Made by a program: the position numbers and the translations under genes. From Paenalcaligenes sp052103955 (lineage in GTDB: Bacteria; Pseudomonadota; Gammaproteobacteria; Burkholderiales; Burkholderiaceae_B), in contig JBQELO010000006.1 in NCBI GenBank assembly GCA_052103955.1, positions 141,505 through 205,504 of the forward strand: 64,000 nucleotides of DNA, in the 5' to 3' direction. Position 1 is the stretch's first letter, and each line of letters opens with the position of its first letter. The notes beneath the pieces were generated by a model. That model saw nothing but the letters and a program-made list of their open reading frames with translations. It made no database searches and had not been told where the DNA came from. Shown one piece after another: positions 26,587-34,729 of the stretch.

Positions 26587-27191
26587 GTATCTTGCGTTTA
26601 ACGTGCAGTCCTCAAGGCACACAGTCTGAAAGCTATCAACTATCTCAGCATATAGTGCAGCATCTGTTACGTGCTACACCAGAGGCAGAACTGCTAGAGC
26701 TAAACACCCATGCATTACCCCATGTGGATGCAGAGTATGCCGCCACATTGGGTGCCCCTGTAGACCCAGAAAAGCAAGATACTGGTTCGTTAGCATTGTC
26801 CGCGAGTTTGATGCGCAGTCTGGCAGCCGCTAGCAGTGTAGTTATTGCGACGCCCATGCATAACTACACCGTGCCATCAGGCTTAAAAGCCTGGATAGAC
26901 CATGTGGTGCGAGTACGTCATAGTTTTCACGCTACACCCGAGGGCAAGGTAGGAACACTTAGCGATAGACCGGTGTATGTGGCGCTATCGTCTGGTGCAC
27001 TCATTGCAGGGGAACAAGCCCGCCAACCGGACTTTTTAACCCCCTATTTGCGCACCGTTTTTGCCACTATAGGTATTCACGATGTGAATTTTTTTTCCGT
27101 ACAAGGCAGTGCATTTGGTGAGCAGGCGCTAGCGTTGGCGCGTCAGCAGGCTAAGGCCGACATTGCCCAGCATTTTGCTAACCGCCGCTAG
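26583..27191 (+). CDS. FMN-dependent NADH-azoreductase/quinone reductase family protein
   Basis: A 202-residue flavodoxin-fold oxidoreductase of the AzoR family. The FMN phosphate loop is LTCSPQGTQSESYQLS; the isoalloxazine loop is ATPMHNYTVPSGLKAWIDHVVR, typical of AzoR. Such enzymes reduce quinones or azo compounds with NAD(P)H. The start overlaps the GNAT stop by four bases, so it is translationally coupled. Confidence 0.88.
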   Translation: MSILRLTCSPQGTQSESYQLSQHIVQHLLRATPEAELLELNTHALPHVDAEYAATLGAPVDPEKQDTGSLALSASLMRSLAAASSVVIATPMHNYTVPSGLKAWIDHVVRVRHSFHATPEGKVGTLSDRPVYVALSSGALIAGEQARQPDFLTPYLRTVFATIGIHDVNFFSVQGSAFGEQALALARQQAKADIAQHFANRR

Positions 27192-27221
27192 TGCAACCCT
27201 TATTTTTATAGGAATACTCAA

Positions 27222-27692
27222 ATGACTACACGACTAGACTACAACCACGTTTCCCCCGCAGGCGCTAAAGCCCTAAACGGTGTATATGGCTATGTCACGC
27301 AGTCTGGCTTGTCACCTATTTTGGTGGATTTGGTGTACTTGCGTGTTTCGCAAATCAACAATTGTGCGTACTGCTTAGATTTGCACTCCCGCGACTTATT
27401 GAAGCGTGGGGTAGCGATGGAAAAAATAGCGTTAGTGCAGGCATGGGCAGAAGCTGGTCTGTTATTTGATGAGCGTGAGCGTGCCGCATTGGCGTGGGCA
27501 GAAAGCGTGACTAACGTTGCCACTACCGGCGTGCCTGATGCCGCCTTTGAGGCAGTGAGTGCTGTGTTTAACGAGAAAGAAGTGGCCGATCTGACCATTG
27601 CCATCAGCGTGATGAATGCGTACAACCGCTTGGGTGTGAGCTTTAGGAAAACACCCCAAGCAGTTGCAGATGCGATGGCTAAAAAGGGCTAA
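27222..27692 (+). CDS. AhpD-like carboxymuconolactone decarboxylase family protein
   Basis: A 156-residue protein with the AhpD-type CxxC motif INNCAYCLDLHSRDLLKRG, which supports alkylhydroperoxidase activity. The remaining helices (FDERERAALAWAESVTN, DLTIAISVMNAYNRLGVSF) match the common stand-alone form. It follows the azoreductase by 30 bases and completes a three-gene operon under the MocR promoter, probably for redox or electrophile stress. Confidence 0.87.
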   Translation: MTTRLDYNHVSPAGAKALNGVYGYVTQSGLSPILVDLVYLRVSQINNCAYCLDLHSRDLLKRGVAMEKIALVQAWAEAGLLFDERERAALAWAESVTNVATTGVPDAAFEAVSAVFNEKEVADLTIAISVMNAYNRLGVSFRKTPQAVADAMAKKG

Positions 27693-27713
27693 TAGTAGGT
27701 GTGTACCAGCCGC

Positions 27714-28523
27714 TTAGGCGGCGCGGTACCCAAGGGCAGTACTAATTTGCATGGCGGTGCTTTGTACCGTAGCGACTAGCTGTTGCATACGGCCAGGGGG
27801 CATGTATTCCACGGTGCTGGAAACGCTGGCTGCAGCCACAATTTGATTACGCCCGTCGCGAATGGGGGCGGCCACACACCGAATGGTGGATTCATCCTCG
27901 CCCAAGTCAAAGGCGTAACCGCCTTGCGCATAATGACGCATCATCTGTAGCCACTTATCGCGTTCGCAAATAGCTTGTAGGTGAGCCGGGCTACGATCGT
28001 ATAAATCTAGCCATTGCTGTTCGCTTTGATCCAGTAATAGGGCTTTGCCGATGCCAGTAGAAAATAAAGGTTTATTGCCTCCCACGCGGGAGCTGATTTC
28101 TACAGGACGGCGGCTAGAGATTTTTTCCAAGTACACAATAGAGTCTTGGGAAGGCATACCTAAGTGCACGGTGTCAGAGGTTTGGCGTGCCAGTTCTATT
28201 AACAGAGGTTTGGCAAGTTTAACCAAATCAATCTGTGCTTGTGCTTGGTAGCCCAAGCCTAATAGAGCATGCCCCAAACGATAGCCTTGATCGGGCTCAC
28301 GACGTATGTAGTGGCGCTGTTGCAAGGCGCTAAGAATACGGTGGGCCGTGCTGTATGTCATGCCGGTGACTTTAGCTATTTCAGATAAGTCATCAATACC
28401 GCTGGCAACAGCGTCAATAATATCCAACCCACGAAGCAGCGTTTGGCTAGCTTGGGTCTTGTTTTTTTTCTCTTCAGGTGCGGGCCAATGAGCTTCCCCT
28501 GACCGATTACCTTGATCTATCAC
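27714..28523 (-). CDS. IclR-family transcriptional regulator
   Basis: A 269-residue regulator. The winged helix (residues about 25-85) holds LLRGLDIIDAVASGIDDLSEIAKVTGMTYSTAHRILSALQQRHYI, and the C-terminal effector domain shows LEKISSRRPVEISSRVGGNKPLFSTGIGKALL and CVAAPIRDGRNQIVAAASVS. The GTG start has GGGAG about ten bases upstream, and one arm of an inverted repeat covers that site. It is divergent from a cyclase-family hydrolase, its likely target. Confidence 0.9.
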   Translation of the reverse strand: MIDQGNRSGEAHWPAPEEKKNKTQASQTLLRGLDIIDAVASGIDDLSEIAKVTGMTYSTAHRILSALQQRHYIRREPDQGYRLGHALLGLGYQAQAQIDLVKLAKPLLIELARQTSDTVHLGMPSQDSIVYLEKISSRRPVEISSRVGGNKPLFSTGIGKALLLDQSEQQWLDLYDRSPAHLQAICERDKWLQMMRHYAQGGYAFDLGEDESTIRCVAAPIRDGRNQIVAAASVSSTVEYMPPGRMQQLVATVQSTAMQISTALGYRAA

Positions 28524-28534
28524 AGCAAATGTCT

Positions 28535-28634
28535 CCCGCTATGTTTGGATGAGCGTCGTTTTAGCATAGCGCAAATGGCTACTTGATTGATCAGTTACCA
28601 TTCGCAAGCAGGACTATATAACATACATAGCGGG
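28535..28634. promoter_or_regulatory. Inverted repeat pair between IclR gene and cyclase gene
   Basis: CCCGCTATGT (28535-28544) and ACATAGCGGG (28625-28634) are perfect 10-bp inverted copies about 90 bp apart, with a third CATAGCG at 28565. The first overlaps the ribosome-binding site of the IclR gene. They are candidate IclR operators for both directions. Confidence 0.5.
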
Positions 28635-28767
28635 AAAGCATAGAGTGCTTGGGTACATCTACAGCGATCTTTACTACGGGAGAGCCTGAATAGGTATGCC
28701 CAACGGTCTATGCTAGATTGGGTGTGTAGGGTGTTGCGTCATTAACGGTTCATACAAGGAGACGGTA

Positions 28768-29742
28768 ATGGGACATGACCATACATACGATGTACCCGCC
28801 ATGGGAGAGTTGTTAAAAGATGCACCCAGTAACTGGGGGCGTTGGGGGCCTGACGATGAGGTAGGGGCACTCAACTTTTTAACCTCATCCGAAGTGCTGC
28901 GAGGGGTTAAGCACATACAGCAAGGTAAGGTGATTACCCTGCAACGGCTGATTGGTGATCCTAGGGGGGACCCAGTATGGCCGGGACGTACACCGGCAGT
29001 GCGGACGATGGTAATGGATGAGTCCAGTTGGGACGGAGACGCTAAAGGGGCGCCGCAATTCCCGGGTGGGATGCATTATTCCGATGACAAAATAGAGGCT
29101 TTTTTACAAGGCTCTACGCAGTACGATGCGCTAGGCCACGTGTGGTACGACGGCCAAATCTGGAATGGCTATGATGCTCGCACTACGGTAGGGGGTATGC
29201 ATAAAGCCAGTGTAGAGCCCTTGGCGCAACGAGGGATTGTGGGGCGTGGCGTGTTGCTGGATATGGCTAGGTTTAGAGGTAAGTCGTCCTTAGATAAAAA
29301 AGAGACTTTCACTCACAAAGATCTAGAGGCATGTGCCAGGGCTCAAGGCCATACCATTGATAAGCACGATATTGTGATTATTCGCACGAACTTTCTCTCG
29401 CAGTTTTTTGAGGACCAAGAACAGTTTTATCAGGATTTTTGCGAGCCTGGCTTATGTTATTCTCGCGAGTTAGTAGAGTGGTTTTACGAGAAAGAAATTC
29501 CCAACTTAGTGACTGATACCATCGCGAATGAAACCACCTACGATCCTAAAACGGGTGTGGCATTACCATTGCACTGCGCGTTAATGCGTAACTTGGGAGT
29601 GACCTTAACGGAAATCTGCGACTTGGAGTCATTGGCACACAGTTGTGCAACCGATGGCCAATACACCTTTTTATATGTGGCTGCTCCGCTGAAAATTTAT
29701 CAAGCATCAGGCTCACCGGTGAATCCGGTAGTGATTAAGTAG
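28768..29742 (+). CDS. Cyclase-family hydrolase (kynurenine formamidase-like fold)
   Basis: A 324-residue protein of the cyclase family (PF04199 type). The usual metal motif HxGTHxDxPxH appears in the variant GSTQYDALGHVWYDG, common in the longer branch of the family, followed by NGYDARTTVGGMHKASVEPLAQRGIVGRGVLLDMAR. Members hydrolyse amides or cyclic substrates using a divalent metal. The substrate is unknown. A GGAG-type site lies before the ATG, and the gene is probably controlled by the divergent IclR regulator. Confidence 0.82.
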   Translation: MGHDHTYDVPAMGELLKDAPSNWGRWGPDDEVGALNFLTSSEVLRGVKHIQQGKVITLQRLIGDPRGDPVWPGRTPAVRTMVMDESSWDGDAKGAPQFPGGMHYSDDKIEAFLQGSTQYDALGHVWYDGQIWNGYDARTTVGGMHKASVEPLAQRGIVGRGVLLDMARFRGKSSLDKKETFTHKDLEACARAQGHTIDKHDIVIIRTNFLSQFFEDQEQFYQDFCEPGLCYSRELVEWFYEKEIPNLVTDTIANETTYDPKTGVALPLHCALMRNLGVTLTEICDLESLAHSCATDGQYTFLYVAAPLKIYQASGSPVNPVVIK

Positions 29743-29762
29743 CGCAGTGCTTTCTCACGTAT

Positions 29763-29793
29763 AAAAAATGCCGCATTAAATGCGGCATTTTTT
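29763..29793 (+). terminator. Terminator of the cyclase gene
   Basis: AAAAAATGCCGCATT and AATGCGGCATTTTTT are almost touching perfect arms with T and A runs, 20 bases after the stop. It can act in both directions. Confidence 0.9.
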
Positions 29794-29822
29794 GTGGTTG
29801 GCTTCAGCAATGATGTATAGGT

Positions 29823-30431
29823 TTAGCGTTTTTTTAACCAGTCTTGATACGCGGAGCGCGTCACGCTGGATACCGATTCCAACACTTTCTGATGCGTGAC
29901 TTGATGGCGCACAGCCAAACGGGCGTCAGCCACCGCTTTGGATTTGCAGAACCAGTGGCAACTGTGTTGAAACAAGTACAGCTCAGCAGACAAGTGAAAG
30001 GCACGTCCCTTAGCATCTAAGCCGTCTTCGTTATCCACAACGTAGCGTAAACCTACCGCGTGAATGGCGAGTAATTCGCGAAAATCACGGGTAATGGCGG
30101 GTAAAAAACGCTCCGCATACGGTACACACATGGGCAACGTCACCATACTGGCTGCTTCTAGGCTTTCTTTTTGTATGGAGGTAGCCAGAGTTTGGATTTG
30201 TGCAGCAACGGCACGTTCTGTCTGGGCGTAGGTTTCCAGCACCTGCAACTGACGCATATCGTCGGTTTCTTTGATGGCGCGAGTGTAGCCTTGCGTCAGC
30301 GTTTCCATGTGGCGCTCAAGCTGTAGATTGGATAGATGGCGGCCCAGTAGTGCAATATGTGTGCGCTGATATTTAGCGCGCAGCACATGCCACACCACAA
30401 AGACAGCCAACAGGGTTAATGCAATATCCAT
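29823..30431 (-). CDS. Hypothetical membrane-anchored protein, 202 aa
   Basis: I do not recognise this protein. One hydrophobic segment (residues 2-18, ALTLLAVFVVWHVLR) is followed by a helical, charged region (residues 35-95) that may form a coiled coil, and then a more mixed C-terminal part with HSCHWFCKSKAVADARLAVRHQ. The remainder is probably cytoplasmic. It lies after the GST gene's terminator and appears to be transcribed alone. Confidence 0.65.
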   Translation of the reverse strand: MDIALTLLAVFVVWHVLRAKYQRTHIALLGRHLSNLQLERHMETLTQGYTRAIKETDDMRQLQVLETYAQTERAVAAQIQTLATSIQKESLEAASMVTLPMCVPYAERFLPAITRDFRELLAIHAVGLRYVVDNEDGLDAKGRAFHLSAELYLFQHSCHWFCKSKAVADARLAVRHQVTHQKVLESVSSVTRSAYQDWLKKR

Positions 30432-30481
30432 TGCTTGAATTCCTTAATCGTCCAGTGAAATATGGTCAGCTAAAACAAAAA

Positions 30482-30501
30482 GCCCAAACACGTGTTTGGG
30501 C
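30482..30501 (-). terminator. Terminator of the GST gene
   Basis: GCCCAAACAC-GTGTTTGGGC is a perfect 20-bp palindrome followed on the minus strand by a T run, 63 bases beyond the GST stop. Confidence 0.8.
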
Positions 30502-30564
30502 CTGTATTCGACCTATATTAGTGCGGCCGATTGTAGCACTTGCGGGCTAATTCTAGGTGAGCAC

Positions 30565-31179
30565 CTAGCCCTTAGGAAAGGTCTCTACCATAGAGGGGCG
30601 TTTGGATACATCCGCGAACCACTGCGCCAATTTAGGGTGTGTGGTGCGCCAATCTTTGTCAGGAAAACGGAAGTCCAAATAGCCCAGTGTGCAGGCACCA
30701 GCAATAGCACCAGCGTGGAAACCACCTGTAGTCAGGGCATCAAACCACTTGTTTTCTAAATCATCTAAGCCTGAGTCTACTTTCGCCATTTGGCCGTTAA
30801 ACCAGTCTTCCCAATACAGCTCTTTGGGGCGCATAACGGTTTCGTAGCGACACAGTAGGCAGGCATCCAGCATGGCGTCACCTAAGGCTTCTAGCGTTAG
30901 GATCTCAAAGCGTCTATCAGCGGGGTATAGGCTGTCTTCTGGGCTACCTAGGCTGTCCACGTATTGCGAAATCACACGGCTATCAAACAGCGGCGCACCA
31001 TTAGGCAAAATAGCGCAAGGCACTTTTCCGGATGAGTTCACGGCAACAATAGTAGGGTCACGTACTACTGGGCCTGCTGCAGAGCCTAGGATTTCGATGG
31101 AATCTTGTACGTTACGTTCCCAAGCAGCCACCATGACTTTGCGTACATAGGGGGAGGCGGGGGAGTGAAATAGTCTCAT
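30565..31179 (-). CDS. Glutathione S-transferase
   Basis: A 204-residue cytosolic GST. The N-terminal thioredoxin-like domain has LFHSPASPYVRKVMVAAWE, with Ser residues at the glutathione-activating position, the cis-proline in SGKVPCAIL, and the gamma-Glu site FDSRVI. The all-helical C-terminal domain covers residues 85-204. It is downstream of the GntR gene on the same strand (49 bases), so a shared transcript is possible. Detoxification substrate unknown. Confidence 0.9.
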   Translation of the reverse strand: MRLFHSPASPYVRKVMVAAWERNVQDSIEILGSAAGPVVRDPTIVAVNSSGKVPCAILPNGAPLFDSRVISQYVDSLGSPEDSLYPADRRFEILTLEALGDAMLDACLLCRYETVMRPKELYWEDWFNGQMAKVDSGLDDLENKWFDALTTGGFHAGAIAGACTLGYLDFRFPDKDWRTTHPKLAQWFADVSKRPSMVETFPKG

Positions 31180-31228
31180 GTTGATTATCCTTATTGTTGA
31201 TGTAGCGCTGCTACGAAATGGGTGGGCT

Positions 31229-31942
31229 TTATAGGCCTATATGATGAAGTTTGCCATGGCTGGAGCCTGTGGCGTCTGAATTCTCTTTAAGCTGACTTAG
31301 CATGTATTCGATGGAGAAGCTTACGTGTTCACGCATGATGGCGCTGGCACGAGCTCCGTCGCGGTTGGCTAAGGCACGCGCAATACGGTGATGATCATCG
31401 TGGGTGCGGATGAATATCTCACGGCTTTTCCAGATGATGACGCGGTCTGAAATCAGAGGCACGTTATAAATCTGGTCAATCATTTCTTTCACCCATGGGT
31501 TGGCTGAATATTCCATGATGTTGCCGTGAAACGAGACGTTCATTTGACGGTACGCCGCGTGGTGTTCAGGCAGTAGCGTTTCACTGGCCAGTAGCCTGTC
31601 ACCTTCTACTACTAAATCGTGCAAATCTTCGGCACGTTTTTCCGTCATGTTATCGGCCGCTAATTTACAGGCCAGAGCTTCAAGTTCAGCTCGTACTACA
31701 AACGCATGGCGTATGTGAGCGGGCGAATATTCCCTCACATGAAAGCCTTTGTTGCTTTCATAAACCACTAAGCCGGTCTGCGCCAGCATCGACAAGGCAG
31801 TGCGTAGTGGTGTGCGCGACACACCCAGCATTTCTGATACTTGGTTCTGGTGCAGTTTTTCTCCTGGTTGCAATTCCCCAGACAGTATGGCTTCGCGCAG
31901 TCTTTCTGCGACAGCTTCTGCGTTGGTTTGGTGTCCAGTCAT
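31229..31942 (-). CDS. GntR-family regulator, FCD type
   Basis: A 237-residue regulator with a GntR winged helix (AVAERLREAILSGELQPGEKLHQNQVSEMLGVSRTPLRTALSMLAQTGLV in residues 9-58) and a FadR C-terminal domain (HAFVVRAELEALACKLAADN, HDDHHRIARALANRD, MREHVSFSIEYM), whose histidines usually hold a metal near the carboxylate ligand. It is divergent from the SDR-TRAP catabolic operon, with a matching operator pair between, and very likely represses it until the substrate arrives. Confidence 0.92.
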   Translation of the reverse strand: MTGHQTNAEAVAERLREAILSGELQPGEKLHQNQVSEMLGVSRTPLRTALSMLAQTGLVVYESNKGFHVREYSPAHIRHAFVVRAELEALACKLAADNMTEKRAEDLHDLVVEGDRLLASETLLPEHHAAYRQMNVSFHGNIMEYSANPWVKEMIDQIYNVPLISDRVIIWKSREIFIRTHDDHHRIARALANRDGARASAIMREHVSFSIEYMLSQLKENSDATGSSHGKLHHIGL

Positions 31943-31990
31943 GACGGTGTTCCTGTTCGGGGTTTTCCCTCGATTATGGATTGATCTGAA

Positions 31991-32068
31991 AAAATGTATC
32001 CATTAATTGTTATATTAGCCGTAAATTTCAATCTGAAGGCTTTTTTAACTATAGATTGGATACATTTT
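31991..32068. promoter_or_regulatory. GntR operator pair between regulator and catabolic operon
   Basis: AAAATGTATCCA (31991-32002) and TGGATACATTTT (32057-32068) are perfect 12-bp inverted copies with centres 66 bp apart, one near each divergent gene. TGTATCCA/TGGATACA resembles sites of FCD-type GntR proteins. DNA looping between them is possible. Confidence 0.65.
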
Positions 32069-32097
32069 CTTTGCAATGAGATGAAGGTTTAAGCGAA

Positions 32098-32841
32098 ATG
32101 TCAGGTTTTTGTTTGGTTACAGGTGCTGGTGGTGGCATAGGCAATGCAGTAGTTAGTCGCTTGGCGGCGGACGGGTTCAAGGTATTAGCGGCAGATTTGT
32201 CGCGAGACAAAGCAGCACAGGCTTTGGCGGGCGTATCCGGGTCAGGGCACGAGGCCGTAGCACTGGATGTATCCGATGAGAAAGCGGTTGATGCGCTATT
32301 TGCAAAGTATGACATAGACCAAGTGGTGGCTGCAGCGGGTGTCCTACTGTTTGCCCCCAATGGTGATAGACCACTTATCACTGAAATGGAGTTGGCCGAT
32401 TGGGAGTTGACTCAGCGAGTGAACTCCACTGGCACCTTCTTATTGACTCGTGCGTTCTTGCGCAGAGCAAACCAACACAGCATTAAAAATGGTCGTTTCG
32501 TGGGCTTTGCCTCGGTAGCGGCTCAGTTAGGTGGATACCGTTCTAGCTCGGCATACATTGCCTCCAAATCGGCAGTGTTGGGCTTTATGAAAGCGGCGGC
32601 ACGTGAGTCTGCTCACTTAGGCGTCACGGTGAACTGCGTTGCCCCTGGGCTTATTGATGCGCCAATGTTGCATCAGTCTTTGGATCCAAAGGACTACCAC
32701 ACCGTTACCGGCAACATCCCACTGCAACGAGTAGGTACACCGGCTGATGTGGCCGGTGCCGTCGCCTTCTTGATGAGTGACGACGCTGCCTACATCACCG
32801 GGTCGGTGATTGATGTGAATGGTGGCTACAGAATGCAGTAA
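32098..32841 (+). CDS. Short-chain dehydrogenase/reductase
   Basis: A 247-residue classical SDR. The cofactor motif is LVTGAGGGIG, and the catalytic Tyr-Lys is in SAYIASKSAVLGF, with the serine upstream in GFASVAAQLGG. The usual NNAG is replaced by AAAG. The stretch AQLGGYRSSSAYIASK and the tail GLIDAPML are shared with the SDR at 51266, which is also paired with a TRAP operon, so the two are probably paralogues handling related hydroxyacids. First gene of the operon facing the GntR regulator. Confidence 0.9.
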   Translation: MSGFCLVTGAGGGIGNAVVSRLAADGFKVLAADLSRDKAAQALAGVSGSGHEAVALDVSDEKAVDALFAKYDIDQVVAAAGVLLFAPNGDRPLITEMELADWELTQRVNSTGTFLLTRAFLRRANQHSIKNGRFVGFASVAAQLGGYRSSSAYIASKSAVLGFMKAAARESAHLGVTVNCVAPGLIDAPMLHQSLDPKDYHTVTGNIPLQRVGTPADVAGAVAFLMSDDAAYITGSVIDVNGGYRMQ

Positions 32842-32847
32842 CAGGTT

Positions 32848-32870
32848 GGTTGCCCGCAGTGCGGGCAACC
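32848..32870 (+). other. Hairpin between SDR and TRAP genes
   Basis: GGTTGCCCGC and GCGGGCAACC pair perfectly around a three-base loop, just after the SDR stop. There is no T run; message stabilisation or partial termination is likely. Confidence 0.6.
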
Positions 32871-32885
32871 GTCAAAGGAGGAGTG

Positions 32886-33395
32886 ATGATTAAAACGATA
32901 AAAACACTAACGAATGCCTTAGCGTGGTTATCTGGTTTGTCGGTGGCATTGATGATGTTTCATGTGATGGCCGACGTATTGGGCAAGTACTTGTTCCATA
33001 TGCCTGTGCCGAGTACGGCTGAAGTAGTGGCCAACTACTACATGATTGCTTGTGTGTTCTTAGCACTGGCCTACATCGAAGCGCGTGGCTCAGCTATTTC
33101 GGTGGATTTGGTTTACGACAGCGTTGGTCCACGCGCTCAGGCGTGGATGCGCAAAGTAGGGCAGATAGGCACCTTAGCTTTTTATGCGGGCTTAGGTTGG
33201 TTTTCGTGGGATGTATCCATGCGCGCGCTCAGAATCAATGAAAGTGTGGATGGCTTATGGCGGGTAACGGTGTGGCCAGCCAAGTTCATGCTGCCATTGG
33301 GCTTAGCCATTGCGTGCATTGTGCTGTTGCTGAAGATTTTTGGTGGCGACCGCGTCAAGTTAGTTGAGACCGTAGAGTCCACCCCCGAATTGTAA
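32886..33395 (+). CDS. TRAP transporter small permease (DctQ type)
   Basis: A 169-residue four-segment membrane protein with the DctQ pattern (MMFHVMADVLGKYLFHMPVPSTAEVVANYYM and LAYIEARGSAISVDLVYDSV). The ATG at 32886 has a very strong AAAGGAGG site; the longer frame starts inside the hairpin. It precedes the large permease by nine bases. Confidence 0.88.
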   Translation: MIKTIKTLTNALAWLSGLSVALMMFHVMADVLGKYLFHMPVPSTAEVVANYYMIACVFLALAYIEARGSAISVDLVYDSVGPRAQAWMRKVGQIGTLAFYAGLGWFSWDVSMRALRINESVDGLWRVTVWPAKFMLPLGLAIACIVLLLKIFGGDRVKLVETVESTPEL

Positions 33396-33404
33396 GGAAG
33401 CAGC

Positions 33405-34709
33405 ATGGATCGCATTGAAATTGGTTTTCTAGGTATTGCTCTGATGCTGGGACTTATAGGCGTGCGTGTGCCTATAGGGGCGGCGATGGGGGCGACGGCA
33501 TTTGTGGGTATCTGGGCCATGATGGGCTGGAAGGCCACGGTGGGTATTGTGAAGGCAGTGCCCTTTCACCTGATTGGTGATTGGAACTTGTCTGCTGTGC
33601 CTATGTTCTTGTTGATGGGTTTTATTGCCGTCGAGGCAGGGCTGACTAAAGGGTTGTTTGGGGCAGCTCGTGTATTGCTGTCTTGGTTACCCGGTGGGTT
33701 GGCATCGTCTACGACGGTAGCGTCGGCCTTGTTCGCTTCGGCGTCGGGATCATCGGTAGCAACGGCGGCGGCATTTTCCCGTATTGCTGTGCCCGAGATG
33801 TTGAACGCTGGGTACAACAAAGGGCTGGCTACAGGATCGGTTGCCGCAGCCGGTACCTTAGGGGCATTGATTCCACCTTCTATCCTGATGATTGTGTTTG
33901 GGATGATGCTGGACACCCCCATTAAGACACTGTTTATTGCTGGCATTATCCCTGGCATTTTAACGGCAGTGATGTTTTTGATACTGATCACCGTACGCTG
34001 CTATTTGAATCCTAGCTTGGCACCAGCGGTGAAAATCGAGGTCACCAAAGCTGAAAAGTGGGCATTGATTAGTGACTCATGGCCATTGCCTGTGCTGATT
34101 CTTGGGGTGATGGGCGGTATTTTCTCAGGCATCGTTACGGCCACCGAAGCCGGTGCTGCAGGCGCTTTCTTAGCATTCTTGCTGGCGGTGATGCGTCGTC
34201 GTTTGAGCTACGGCATCATGCGTAAAGCCTTGATTGATACCGCAGCGGGTACGGCTGAAATTTTCATGGTGATGCTGGGTGCTGCGTTGTTCTCGCGCTT
34301 TGTGGGTTTTGCGACTATTCCTACCTGGATTGTGGGCGCCTTTGATGGCTTTTCCACACTGCAAGTGCTGCTGCTAATTTGTTTGCTGTTCTTGGTGCTG
34401 GGGGCGTTTTTAGAGTCCATTTCTATCATGTTGTTGTGCTTGCCCGTATTGGGGCCGCTGCTTATGGCACACGACATCAACTTGATTTGGTTTGGGATCC
34501 TGACCATCAAGCTGTTGGAGATTGGTCTGGTTACACCGCCCATGGGTATGAACGTGTTTGTTATTAAGTCGTCTATGGGCGACCGCGTCACGCTAGGTGA
34601 AATCTTCAAAGGGGTGAGCTGGTTCATCGCCATTGATTTTGTCACGTTGGCATTGTTAATTCTGTTCCCCGCCATTTCGTTGTGGCTGCCTAGCTTCATG
34701 CAAGGTTAA
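33405..34709 (+). CDS. TRAP transporter large permease (DctM type)
   Basis: A 434-residue protein with about 12 membrane segments: AVPMFLLMGFIAVEAGLTKGLF, FASASGSSVATAAAFSRIAVPEM, AGTLGALIPPSILMIVFG and LLEIGLVTPPMGMNVFVI are the family landmarks. AAGGA precedes its start. Works with the small permease before it and the binding protein after it. Confidence 0.93.
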   Translation: MDRIEIGFLGIALMLGLIGVRVPIGAAMGATAFVGIWAMMGWKATVGIVKAVPFHLIGDWNLSAVPMFLLMGFIAVEAGLTKGLFGAARVLLSWLPGGLASSTTVASALFASASGSSVATAAAFSRIAVPEMLNAGYNKGLATGSVAAAGTLGALIPPSILMIVFGMMLDTPIKTLFIAGIIPGILTAVMFLILITVRCYLNPSLAPAVKIEVTKAEKWALISDSWPLPVLILGVMGGIFSGIVTATEAGAAGAFLAFLLAVMRRRLSYGIMRKALIDTAAGTAEIFMVMLGAALFSRFVGFATIPTWIVGAFDGFSTLQVLLLICLLFLVLGAFLESISIMLLCLPVLGPLLMAHDINLIWFGILTIKLLEIGLVTPPMGMNVFVIKSSMGDRVTLGEIFKGVSWFIAIDFVTLALLILFPAISLWLPSFMQG

Positions 34710-34729
34710 TAAAACTCTAGGAGAGAGAC

